A stretch of 64,000 nucleotides of DNA, taken from positions 34,396 to 98,395 of the forward strand of contig JAZKHY010000025.1 of the NCBI GenBank assembly GCA_040385105.1, written 5' to 3'. Shown here in pieces: positions 54,240 through 61,533 of the stretch (the first letter of the stretch is position 1; each line of letters opens with the position of its first letter). Both the position numbers and the translations under genes were made by a program. Below the pieces are notes generated by a model. The model worked only from the letters and a program-made list of their open reading frames with translations, ran no database searches and was not told where the DNA came from. This DNA is from JACMQX01 sp040385105 (lineage in GTDB: Bacteria > Pseudomonadota > Gammaproteobacteria > Burkholderiales > Burkholderiaceae_C).

Positions 54240-54677
54240 ATGCCCAAACTGAACCTTGCCGCAGCAGTGACCATCACCGAACACGCGCTGGCCCATGCAA
54301 AGGCCCAATCGATGAACCCGATGACCGTGGCCGTGCTGGATGCAGGCGGGCACCTGCTGGCATTCCAGCGCCAGGACAAGTCCGGCATCCTGCGGCCGCA
54401 AATTGCCATCGGCAAGGCCTGGGGGGTACTGGGCATGGGGATAGGCGGACGCGACCTGGCCAAACGCGCAGAGAGCCATCCGGTGTTTTTCGGCGCTCTG
54501 GCAGCAGCGTCCGAAGGTCGCATCTTCCCCGTCGCTGGTGGCGTGCTGGTACGCGATGCGGACGGCGAAGTGCTGGGGGCCGTCGGCATCAGCGGCGACC
54601 TGCCTCCGCATGACGAAGCCTGCGCTATCGCCGGCATCGCCGCCGCCGGCCTCACAGCCGACGCAGGCTCAGCATAG
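54240..54677 (+). CDS. GlcG/HbpS family protein (DUF336)
   Basis: 145 residues. Typical motifs: MTVAVLDAGGHLLAFQRQD, KAWGVLGMGIGGRDLAK, FPVAGGVLVRDADGEVLGAVG and SGDLPPHDEACAIAGI. Members bind heme or small cofactors, or are encoded with glycolate and aromatic catabolism genes. It closes the Bug/cupin/NTF2/GlcG run. The convergent ffh gene ends 124 bases away; that stretch shows no clear gene or U-tailed terminator. Confidence 0.88.
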   Translation: MPKLNLAAAVTITEHALAHAKAQSMNPMTVAVLDAGGHLLAFQRQDKSGILRPQIAIGKAWGVLGMGIGGRDLAKRAESHPVFFGALAAASEGRIFPVAGGVLVRDADGEVLGAVGISGDLPPHDEACAIAGIAAAGLTADAGSA

Positions 54678-54800
54678 TTACAACAAAAAGCGCCGCGCAG
54701 ACCGGGACTTTTTACTGGAGGTAGCCGCAGAACCGGCTTCGCGGGGCTGCTGGCAGGTCCCCCCCATTACGGGGAGCTCCCGAAGCGCGGACGCGGGGCG

Positions 54801-56159
54801 TCAAAACTTCGGCATGCCTTTCATGCCGCCCATTCTTTTCATCATCTTCATCAGCCCGCCGCCCTTCATCTTCTTCATCATGTCCTGCATCTGCTCGAAC
54901 TCCTTGAGCAGGCGGTTGACGTCCTGAACCTGAACACCGGCACCCGCAGCGATGCGCCGCTTGCGGGTGGCCTTGATCAGGTCGGGCTTGCGGCGCTCCA
55001 GCGGGGTCATGCTCTGGATGATGCCTTCCTTGCGGCGCACGTCCTTCTCGGCGCGGTTCATGTCCACCTCACCGGCTTTGGCGGCCATCTGCGCGGGCAG
55101 CTTGTCCATGAAACTGGACAGGCCGCCCATGCTCTTCATCTGCTGCAGCTGGCCGAGGAAGTCTTCCAGGTCGAAGCTGGCGCCGCTCTTGACCTTGGCC
55201 GCAAGTTTCTGCGCGGCCTGCATGTCCACACCGGCCGTGACCTGCTCGACCAGCGCGACGATGTCGCCCATGCCCAGCACGCGGCCTGCATGGCGCCCGG
55301 CGTCAAACACTTCAAGGCCATCGAGCTTTTCACTGGTGCCGGCGAACTTGATCGGCGCACCGGTAATCTGGCGCACCGAGAGCGCGGCACCGCCGCGTGA
55401 GTCGCCGTCGGTCTTGGTCAGGATGATGCCGGTCAACGGCAAGGCTTCCTTGAAGGCTTTCGCGGTGTTGACCGCGTCCTGGCCCTGCATCGCGTCCACC
55501 ACAAACAGCGTTTCCACCGGTTTGAGCGCCGCATGCAGGCCCTTGATCTCGGCCATCAGGACTTCGTCGATGGCCAGACGCCCGGCGGTGTCGACCAGCA
55601 GCACGTCAAAGAAGTGCTTCTTTGCGTAGTCGAGCGCGGCCAGGCCGATGTCGATGGGCTTCTGGTCGGGCGAGCTCGGGAACCATTCGGCGCCAGCCTG
55701 CGCCGTCACGGTCTTGAGCTGCTCGATGGCGGCGGGGCGGTACACGTCGCCCGACACCGTCAGCACCTTCTTCTTGCGTTTCTCGATCAGGTGCTTGGCG
55801 AGCTTTGCGGTGGTGGTGGTCTTGCCGGCGCCCTGCAGGCCGGCCATCAGGATGACGGCGGGCGGCTGCGCGGCAAGGTTGATGTCGCTCACCCCCTCGC
55901 CCATGGTGGCGGCAAGTTCGCGGTTGACGATGCCCACCAGCGCCTGGCCGGGTGACAGCGAGCCCAGCACTTCCTGGCCGAGGGCTTTTTCCTTGACGCG
56001 TGCGATGAAGTCGCGCACCACCGGCAGGGCCACGTCGGCTTCGAGCAGCGCCATGCGGACTTCGCGCAGCATGTCCTGCACATTGGCCTCGGTGATGCGG
56101 GCCTGGCCGCGCAGCTGCTGGACGAGGCGGGAGAGTTTGTCGGTGAGGGCAGAAGCCAT
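54801..56159 (-). CDS. ffh: Signal recognition particle protein Ffh
   Basis: 452 residues from the ATG at 56159 (MASALTDKLSRLVQQLRG). NG domain: GLQGAGKTTTTAKLAKHL, DTAGRLAIDEVLM, TKTDGDSRGGAALS. The M domain is methionine-rich and ends MQDMMKKMKGGGLMKMMKRM. With 4.5S RNA it delivers inner-membrane proteins co-translationally. The longer upstream frame to 56627 overlaps the divergent cytochrome-assembly gene and is not used. Confidence 0.97.
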   Translation of the reverse strand: MASALTDKLSRLVQQLRGQARITEANVQDMLREVRMALLEADVALPVVRDFIARVKEKALGQEVLGSLSPGQALVGIVNRELAATMGEGVSDINLAAQPPAVILMAGLQGAGKTTTTAKLAKHLIEKRKKKVLTVSGDVYRPAAIEQLKTVTAQAGAEWFPSSPDQKPIDIGLAALDYAKKHFFDVLLVDTAGRLAIDEVLMAEIKGLHAALKPVETLFVVDAMQGQDAVNTAKAFKEALPLTGIILTKTDGDSRGGAALSVRQITGAPIKFAGTSEKLDGLEVFDAGRHAGRVLGMGDIVALVEQVTAGVDMQAAQKLAAKVKSGASFDLEDFLGQLQQMKSMGGLSSFMDKLPAQMAAKAGEVDMNRAEKDVRRKEGIIQSMTPLERRKPDLIKATRKRRIAAGAGVQVQDVNRLLKEFEQMQDMMKKMKGGGLMKMMKRMGGMKGMPKF

Positions 56160-56245
56160 GGGAAGTGTGCCTTGGGCGCGCGGGCTGTGGGACAACTGCC
56201 GAACAAGACCCGCAACAGTCAGATGCAAAACGCTAAACTGTGCCA

Positions 56246-57049
56246 ATGATTCTACCCAGTGTCTCCATGGCCGGCCTGGTGCTGGGGCTTGCCGCAGCCC
56301 TGGCCTATGCCACGCCCGCAGCCGTTTCCTCGCGGCTGGGCGTTGACGGCATCCGCAAGGTGCTGGTGGTTGCCTGGGTCCTGCACGGCCTGGCGTTGGC
56401 GCAAAGCCTGCTGGGCGACTCGCCCCGCTTCGGCTTCGCGCCGTCGCTGTCGGTGACAGCCTGGCTGGCCCTGACGGTGTACGGCATTGAAAGCCGCATG
56501 TTTCCGGAGCTGCGCGCCTGGGGCGCCCTCGCCGGCCTGGGCGCTGCCGCCGTGCTGGTGGCACTGGCATTCCCGGGCACCCCGCTTTCGCGCACCGCCT
56601 CGCCATGGCTGCCGATGCACTGGGCACTGGGCATCGCGTCGTATGGCCTGTTCGCCGCGGCAGTCCTGCATGCCTGGCTCATGCGGCGCGCAGAAAAGCA
56701 GATGCGCCAGGCCCTCGGCCAGCAAAGCGGCCTGCCGCTGCTCACGCTGGAGCGGCTGACCTTCCGCTTCGTGATGGCCGGCTTCGTGCTCTTGTCCGGC
56801 ACCCTGCTGGCCGGCTGGCTGTTTGCGGAGACGCTGTACGGCCCGGGCAAGGCCTGGCAGTGGAACCACAAGACGTTCTTCTCGGTGCTGTCCTGGGCCA
56901 CCTTTGCGGGGCTGCTGCTGGGCCGCGCGCGATTCGGCTGGCGGGGGCGCACTGCCGTGCGCGTGCTCTATATGGGGTCCGCGCTGCTGCTGCTGAGCTA
57001 TGCGGGCTCGCGCTTTGTGCTTGAGGTCCTGCTCGGCCGCGCCACATGA
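56246..57049 (+). CDS. CcsA/YpjD-type cytochrome c assembly family membrane protein
   Basis: 267 residues from the ATG at 56246; a GTG two codons earlier is the alternative. Eight hydrophobic helices; the family-specific histidines lie in LPMHWALGIASYGLFAAAV and WQWNHKTFFSVLSWATFAGLL. The family handles heme in cytochrome c maturation, although orphans of this type (YpjD) have no proven role. Divergent from ffh; overlaps the small gene downstream by 4 bases. Confidence 0.88.
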   Translation: MILPSVSMAGLVLGLAAALAYATPAAVSSRLGVDGIRKVLVVAWVLHGLALAQSLLGDSPRFGFAPSLSVTAWLALTVYGIESRMFPELRAWGALAGLGAAAVLVALAFPGTPLSRTASPWLPMHWALGIASYGLFAAAVLHAWLMRRAEKQMRQALGQQSGLPLLTLERLTFRFVMAGFVLLSGTLLAGWLFAETLYGPGKAWQWNHKTFFSVLSWATFAGLLLGRARFGWRGRTAVRVLYMGSALLLLSYAGSRFVLEVLLGRAT

Positions 57050-57273
57050 AGTACCTGATCGTCATTGCCATCGTGTTCGCCGGCATCTGGCTGTGGCGCG
57101 CCAACCGTCCCGCCGCCCGCAAGGAGGCCAAGGCGCCACCTGCCCAGGCACAGCTGCAGGACATGGTGAGCTGCGCGGCATGCGAGCTGCACGTGCCGCG
57201 CGCCGAGGCCGTCCACGGCCGCCAGGGCGCGCTGTACTGCAGCACGGGGCACCGGCAGCGCGCAGAGGGCTGA
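57046..57273 (+). CDS. PP0621-type small membrane-anchored protein
   Basis: 75 residues. One N-terminal transmembrane helix (YLIVIAIVFAGIWLWRA) and a small cysteine cluster: MVSCAACELHVPRAEA and ALYCSTGHRQRA. The C-x-x-C...C pattern could bind zinc. It is squeezed between ccsA-like (4-base overlap) and pilS (contiguous), a conserved arrangement in Burkholderiales. Function unknown. Confidence 0.8.
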   Translation: MKYLIVIAIVFAGIWLWRANRPAARKEAKAPPAQAQLQDMVSCAACELHVPRAEAVHGRQGALYCSTGHRQRAEG

Positions 57274-59007
57274 ATGGCCGGCGCCAGACACACCGCTTCC
57301 TGGCTGGGCCCGCTGGAGGGCGGCGCCCCGCCGGCACCGGAAGACTTTGCCTTTGTGCGCCTGTGGCACGGCTTCATGACCGCGCGGGTGATGATCGCCA
57401 TGGTGCTGCTGCTGCTGCAGGCCTCCATCTACGGGCTGGGCCAGCCGGTGCACGGCTGGCTGGTGGGCCTGTGCGGGGCCTATTTTGCCGCTGCCCTGGC
57501 GTTCCGGCTGCTGGCCGGCCCGAAGCCGCCGGGCCAGACTTTCGATGCGCAGTGGGTGCTGACCATCGGCATCGACCTTTTCGTTTTCTGCGCGCTCCAG
57601 CTGCTGCAAAGCGGCGGCATCAACTACACGCCCCTGTTTGCGGTACCGGTGCTGCTGGCTTCGGTACTGGGGTCGGTGCTGCTGGCGCTGGGCACGGCGG
57701 CCGGGGTGGCGCTGCTGCTGCTGACGGACGCATGGTGGGTGTCGCTGCAGTTCCCCGCAGAAACCGCCTCGCGCTTCCTGCAGTCGGGGCTCACGGGCAC
57801 CGGCTTCTTCGTGGTTGCCTTCCTGGCCAACCAGCTCGCGTCGCGCCTGGCGCGCGAAGAGCAGCTGGCCCGGCGCAGCCAGCTGGCAGCGCGGGTGCAG
57901 ACACAGGTCAATGAGCTGGTGATCGAAACCCTGGCTGACGGCGTGCTGGTGGTCGACGCCAACGGGGTGGTACGGGCCGCCAACCCCGCCGCACGGCGGC
58001 TGCTGGGCTCCAACGGATCGGCGCGCAATGCGCCCTTTGTGCTGGCGGCCGAGCTCGGCTGGCAGCCGCTGGTGGAACTCTCGGCCGTGACCTACGAGCG
58101 CCAGGGCGGGCAGGTGGCGGACCTGGCCATCGCGCATGCGGGCCAGAGCCCGCGCCGGGTGCACGCACGCACCCGCCTCACCCCGGCCAACGAGGCCGGC
58201 GCCGAAAGCCTCTGCGTCATGTTCCTGCAGGACCTGCGCGAGATGGAGGCCCGCCTGCGCACCGAGAAGCTGGCCGCCATGGGCCGCATGTCGGCGGCGG
58301 TGGCACACGAGATCCGCAACCCGCTGGCCGCGATCACCCAGGCCAATGCGCTGCTCGACGAAGACCTGGACGACCCCTCCCACAAGCAGCTCACGCTGAT
58401 GGTCAGGCAGAACGCCCAGCGGCTGGCGCAGATCGTGGAGGAGGTGCTGAACATTTCGCGCGTGCAGCACCAGGCACCGGTGGCTTCGCCCGCGGCGCTG
58501 GTGCTGGACGAAACGGTGGAAGGCATCTGCCACGACTGGGCCCAGCAGACCGGCAGCGCCTCGCGGCTGCAGGTAGAACTGCATGCGCACCGCACGGAGG
58601 TGGCGTTTGATGCCGACCACCTGCGCCGCGTGCTGGTGAACCTGCTGGACAACGCGCTGCGCTACACCCGCGACCGGCCCGGCGCCATCCATGTGGCGAC
58701 CCGCGAGTCGGCGACCGGGCAGGCCAGCCTGATGGTGTGGAGCGACGGCGACATCCTGGAGCAGTCGGTGCAGCGCCACCTGTTCGAGCCCTTCTTTTCT
58801 TCCGAAAGCCGCTCCAGCGGCCTGGGCCTGTACATATGCCGGGAGCTGTGCGAGCGGCACGGCGCGGTGATCGGCTACCAGCGCGCCACCCGCCCGGCCG
58901 ACGGCGCGCCGGGCCGCGCGGCCGAGGGCAACGAATTCTTCGTGGCTTTCCGGCCCGGCCTGGCGCTGCGCGGCAGCGCTTCGTCTTTTGACACAATACT
59001 TGTCTGA
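57274..59007 (+). CDS. pilS: Sensor histidine kinase PilS
   Basis: 577 residues. Six N-terminal hydrophobic helices (about 30-190), a PAS-like domain (about 205-310), then the kinase: H-box AAVAHEIRNPLAAITQANAL, N-box VLVNLLDNALRYTRD and the G-box SSGLGLYICRELCERHG. With PilR it controls sigma-54-dependent pilA transcription; in Pseudomonas it senses pilin in the membrane. It starts right at the end of the small upstream gene. Confidence 0.93.
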   Translation: MAGARHTASWLGPLEGGAPPAPEDFAFVRLWHGFMTARVMIAMVLLLLQASIYGLGQPVHGWLVGLCGAYFAAALAFRLLAGPKPPGQTFDAQWVLTIGIDLFVFCALQLLQSGGINYTPLFAVPVLLASVLGSVLLALGTAAGVALLLLTDAWWVSLQFPAETASRFLQSGLTGTGFFVVAFLANQLASRLAREEQLARRSQLAARVQTQVNELVIETLADGVLVVDANGVVRAANPAARRLLGSNGSARNAPFVLAAELGWQPLVELSAVTYERQGGQVADLAIAHAGQSPRRVHARTRLTPANEAGAESLCVMFLQDLREMEARLRTEKLAAMGRMSAAVAHEIRNPLAAITQANALLDEDLDDPSHKQLTLMVRQNAQRLAQIVEEVLNISRVQHQAPVASPAALVLDETVEGICHDWAQQTGSASRLQVELHAHRTEVAFDADHLRRVLVNLLDNALRYTRDRPGAIHVATRESATGQASLMVWSDGDILEQSVQRHLFEPFFSSESRSSGLGLYICRELCERHGAVIGYQRATRPADGAPGRAAEGNEFFVAFRPGLALRGSASSFDTILV

Positions 59008-59009
59008 TC

Positions 59010-60518
59010 ATGGCAACCGGCATATCCCCTGCTCCAGCGCAAGTCCTGGTCGTTGACGACGAGCCGGACCTGCGCACGCTCTATGAGCTGACCCTGCTGC
59101 GCGAAGGCTACCGGGTGGAAGCGGCGGCCAACCTCGCGGAAGCCTGGGAGCACCTGAACGACAAGCGGTTTGATGCCGTCATCACCGACATGCGGCTGCC
59201 CGACGGCCTGGGCCTGGAGCTGCTTCACGGCATGGTCACCCGGCAGCGGCCGGAGCGCTGCATCGTCATGACCGCCTATGGCTCGGCGGAGAACGCCGTC
59301 GAGGCGCTCAAGGCCGGCGCCTTTGACTACCTGACCAAGCCGGTGGACCTGAAGCAGTTCCGCAGCGTCGTGGCATCGGCCATCCAGGGCACAGCGCAAG
59401 CCGCGCTGGCGGGCAACAAGGCCGCGCGCGCAGGTGCCGCGATGGCTCGCGCAGGCAATGGCGCAGACCGGCAGGCCGGCGGACCGGCGGCGCTGGAAAG
59501 GATGGTGGGCGACTCCGAAGCCATGCGCGTGGTCAAGGAGCGCATCGCCAAGGTCGCGCGCAGCATGGCGCCGGTGCTGGTGCGCGGCGAGTCCGGCACC
59601 GGCAAGGAACTCGCCGCGCGCGCCATCCATGCCTGCAGCCACCGGGCCGACGGGCCGTTCATCGCGGTGAACTGCAGCGCCATCCCGGAGAACCTGCTCG
59701 AAGCCGAGTTCTTCGGCGCGCGCAAGGGCTCCTACACCGGCGCCACCCAGGACCGCGAGGGCTACTTCCAGGCGGCGCGCAGCGGCACGCTGTTCCTCGA
59801 CGAAATCGGTGACCTGCCGCTGGCGATGCAGTCCAAGCTGCTGCGCGCGATCCAGGAGCGCAGCGTCAGGCCGCTGGGTTCCACCCAGGAAGACTCGGTG
59901 GATGTGCGCATCGTCAGCGCCACCCACAAAGACCTGGCAGCCGACGTGCATGCGGCGCGGTTCCGCCAGGACCTTTACTACCGGCTCAACGTCATCGAGA
60001 TCTTGCTGCCGCCGCTGCGCGAGCGCAGGGGCGACCTGCCCGCGCTGTGCGACGCGCTGCTCTCGCGCATCGCGCTGGATGCGGGCATGCCCAAGCCGGC
60101 GCTGTCGGAGGCCGTGCTCGCGCAACTGCTGCTGCATCCGCTCAACGGCAATGTGCGGGAACTGGAGAACCTGCTTCACCGCGCCGTCGCGCTGAGCGAC
60201 GGCGACCAGTTGCAGGTGGACTTCGCACCCACGCAGTCGCCTCCCGTGATGGCCGCGCCCGCGCCGTCACCCCTGCATGCACCGGCGCAGGCCGGCGCGT
60301 TGCCGCCGGGCCAGGACATGGACCTGCCCGGCGACCTCCAGTCCTGGCTGGACCAGCAGGAACGCGACATACTGGTCAGGGCCCTGAGCGAAACCGGCTT
60401 CAACCGCACGGCCGCCGCGGCGCGCCTGGGCCTGAGCCTGCGCCAGATCCGTTATCGCATTGCGCGCCTGAACATTTCCACGCCGCCGGGCGAAGAGGCA
60501 CATGAAGACAGCGCCTGA
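59010..60518 (+). CDS. pilR: Sigma-54-dependent response regulator PilR
   Basis: 502 residues. Receiver (VLVVDDEPDLRTLYELTLL, VITDMRLPDGLG, YLTKPVDLKQF), then AAA+ domain with Walker A VRGESGTGKELAA, a GSYTGA loop (the sigma-54 contact that is GAFTGA in most members), Walker B TLFLDEIGDLP, and a Fis-type DNA-binding end (FNRTAAAARLGLSLRQIRYR). F-to-Y in the loop is a conservative change. Activates type IV pilin expression with PilS, 2 bases upstream. Confidence 0.94.
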   Translation: MATGISPAPAQVLVVDDEPDLRTLYELTLLREGYRVEAAANLAEAWEHLNDKRFDAVITDMRLPDGLGLELLHGMVTRQRPERCIVMTAYGSAENAVEALKAGAFDYLTKPVDLKQFRSVVASAIQGTAQAALAGNKAARAGAAMARAGNGADRQAGGPAALERMVGDSEAMRVVKERIAKVARSMAPVLVRGESGTGKELAARAIHACSHRADGPFIAVNCSAIPENLLEAEFFGARKGSYTGATQDREGYFQAARSGTLFLDEIGDLPLAMQSKLLRAIQERSVRPLGSTQEDSVDVRIVSATHKDLAADVHAARFRQDLYYRLNVIEILLPPLRERRGDLPALCDALLSRIALDAGMPKPALSEAVLAQLLLHPLNGNVRELENLLHRAVALSDGDQLQVDFAPTQSPPVMAAPAPSPLHAPAQAGALPPGQDMDLPGDLQSWLDQQERDILVRALSETGFNRTAAAARLGLSLRQIRYRIARLNISTPPGEEAHEDSA

Positions 60519-61104
60519 GGCGCCGGGCGCCGGGCTGTGGCGGGACGGCTGGTACAGGTTCGCCCGCCACCTGCCCTCGCCCAACTTCGGCGCGCGGCCG
60601 GCCGGCGCCACCGTCGACCTCATCGTGCTGCATTCCATCAGCCTGCCGCCGGGCCAGTATGGCGGCGACGAGGTCCAGCGCCTGTTTACCAACACGCTGG
60701 ACTGGACGGCCCACCCGTACTTCATGCAGATCCGGGGCGCGGAAGTCTCGTCGCACTTCTATATCCGGCGCAACGGCGAGCTCTGGCAGTTTGTCGGCTG
60801 CAACGAAAGGGCGTGGCATGCCGGCGCCTCGCACTACCGGGGCCGCGGCAACTGCAACGACGACTCGGTGGGGATCGAGCTGGAAGGCCTTGAAGGGCTG
60901 GTGTTTGAAGACGCGCAGTACGAGACCCTGTCCCATCTGTGCGCGGCCCTGGCGCAGGCCTGGCCCGTGGTACACATCGCCGGCCACGAGCATGTGGCGC
61001 CGGGCCGCAAGCAGGACCCGGGCTCCGGCTTTGACTGGCCGCAACTGCAGCGCGCGCTGGGCTGGCCGGCTCAGTGTTTTCCCGAGGGTGTCCTGCAGCG
61101 CTGA
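60502..61104 (+). CDS. ampD: 1,6-anhydro-N-acetylmuramyl-L-alanine amidase AmpD
   Basis: 200 residues. Zinc ligands of the amidase_2 fold: LIVLHSISLPPGQ (first His), SSHFYIRRNGELWQFVG, and GHEHVAPGRKQDPG (second His and Asp). A cytoplasmic enzyme that strips the peptide from anhydromuropeptides in cell-wall recycling. It overlaps the pilR 3' end by 17 bases. Confidence 0.95.
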   Translation: MKTAPEAPGAGLWRDGWYRFARHLPSPNFGARPAGATVDLIVLHSISLPPGQYGGDEVQRLFTNTLDWTAHPYFMQIRGAEVSSHFYIRRNGELWQFVGCNERAWHAGASHYRGRGNCNDDSVGIELEGLEGLVFEDAQYETLSHLCAALAQAWPVVHIAGHEHVAPGRKQDPGSGFDWPQLQRALGWPAQCFPEGVLQR

Positions 61105-61132
61105 GGCAAGGCAACACCGGCAAATATTTTTT

Positions 61133-61166
61133 TGCGCTTCATGCGAGCGCGCTCGCATGAAGCGCA
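61133..61166. repeat. Perfect 34-bp palindrome downstream of ampD
   Basis: Half-site TGCGCTTCATGCGAGCG followed by its exact reverse complement. It is preceded by a T-rich run (61126-61133) rather than followed by one, so it is not an ordinary terminator for ampD. Its core GCGCTTCATG resembles GTGCTTCAAG in the palindrome at 20518. Confidence 0.85.
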
Positions 61167-61387
61167 TATCCATAGACGGTAATTTCCTTTCAACACGGCG
61201 CAAGCCTGCATGCGGCCATGCGCGGCAAATCCGCCTGAAACGCGCGCTGCGCCTTGCCCTGCTCCGGCGCAGCGAGCATTCAAGACCTGTTTCAGCGCAT
61301 CGCGCCGCGGCCCGTCCTGGCGCATGAAGGCGCGCATGCGTGAGGGCCGCAAGGCGCGAAGCGTAAGTTTCTGTTTCAGGCGGCGAT

Positions 61388-61403
61388 ACACTACCGGTAG
61401 TGG
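61388..61403. promoter_or_regulatory. NrdR box 1 upstream of nrdA
   Basis: ACACTACCGGTAGTGG contains a perfect 14-bp palindrome (CACTACCGGTAGTG) and fits the NrdR consensus ACACwATATATwGTGT at its flanks. Its centre lies 32 bases from the centre of box 2, about three helical turns, the usual spacing of paired NrdR sites. Confidence 0.75.
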
Positions 61404-61419
61404 CTTGAAATCCCGCCAG

Positions 61420-61435
61420 ACCCTAGATATAGTGT
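61420..61435. promoter_or_regulatory. NrdR box 2 upstream of nrdA
   Basis: ACCCTAGATATAGTGT matches ACACTATATATAGTGT at 14 of 16 positions. NrdR binds such tandem boxes as an ATP/dATP-responsive repressor of ribonucleotide reductase genes. The AGATATAGT core may also overlap the promoter -10. Confidence 0.8.
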
Positions 61436-61533
61436 GTCAGTTCTGTGAATGCCTGACCGCTGAAACACCGGTCCCGAGCCAGACAGAGGCCCCGGGCCAC
61501 CCCAACAAGAATCGCGAAACAAGAGGAAACCCA

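Larger units (their letters stand above)
61105..61533. other. Intergenic region ampD-nrdA with palindrome and NrdR boxes
   Basis: 429 bases without a credible gene. It holds a perfect 34-bp palindrome near its start (61133-61166), a G/C-rich stretch of short repeats (61200-61370), two NrdR-like boxes (61388-61435), and a leader of about 98 bases to the nrdA ATG with GAGGAA 6 bases before it. Minus-strand open frames here have no sensible composition and were rejected. Confidence 0.6.

Noticed and set aside
56998..58860. 620-residue minus-strand frame opposite pilS
   Set aside because: Gln/His/Arg-rich low-information translation; the plus strand encodes an intact histidine kinase.
61071..61391. 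106-residue minus-strand frame in the ampD-nrdA gap
   Set aside because: No family or ribosome site; part of the peptide arises from the palindrome and is mirrored on the other strand.
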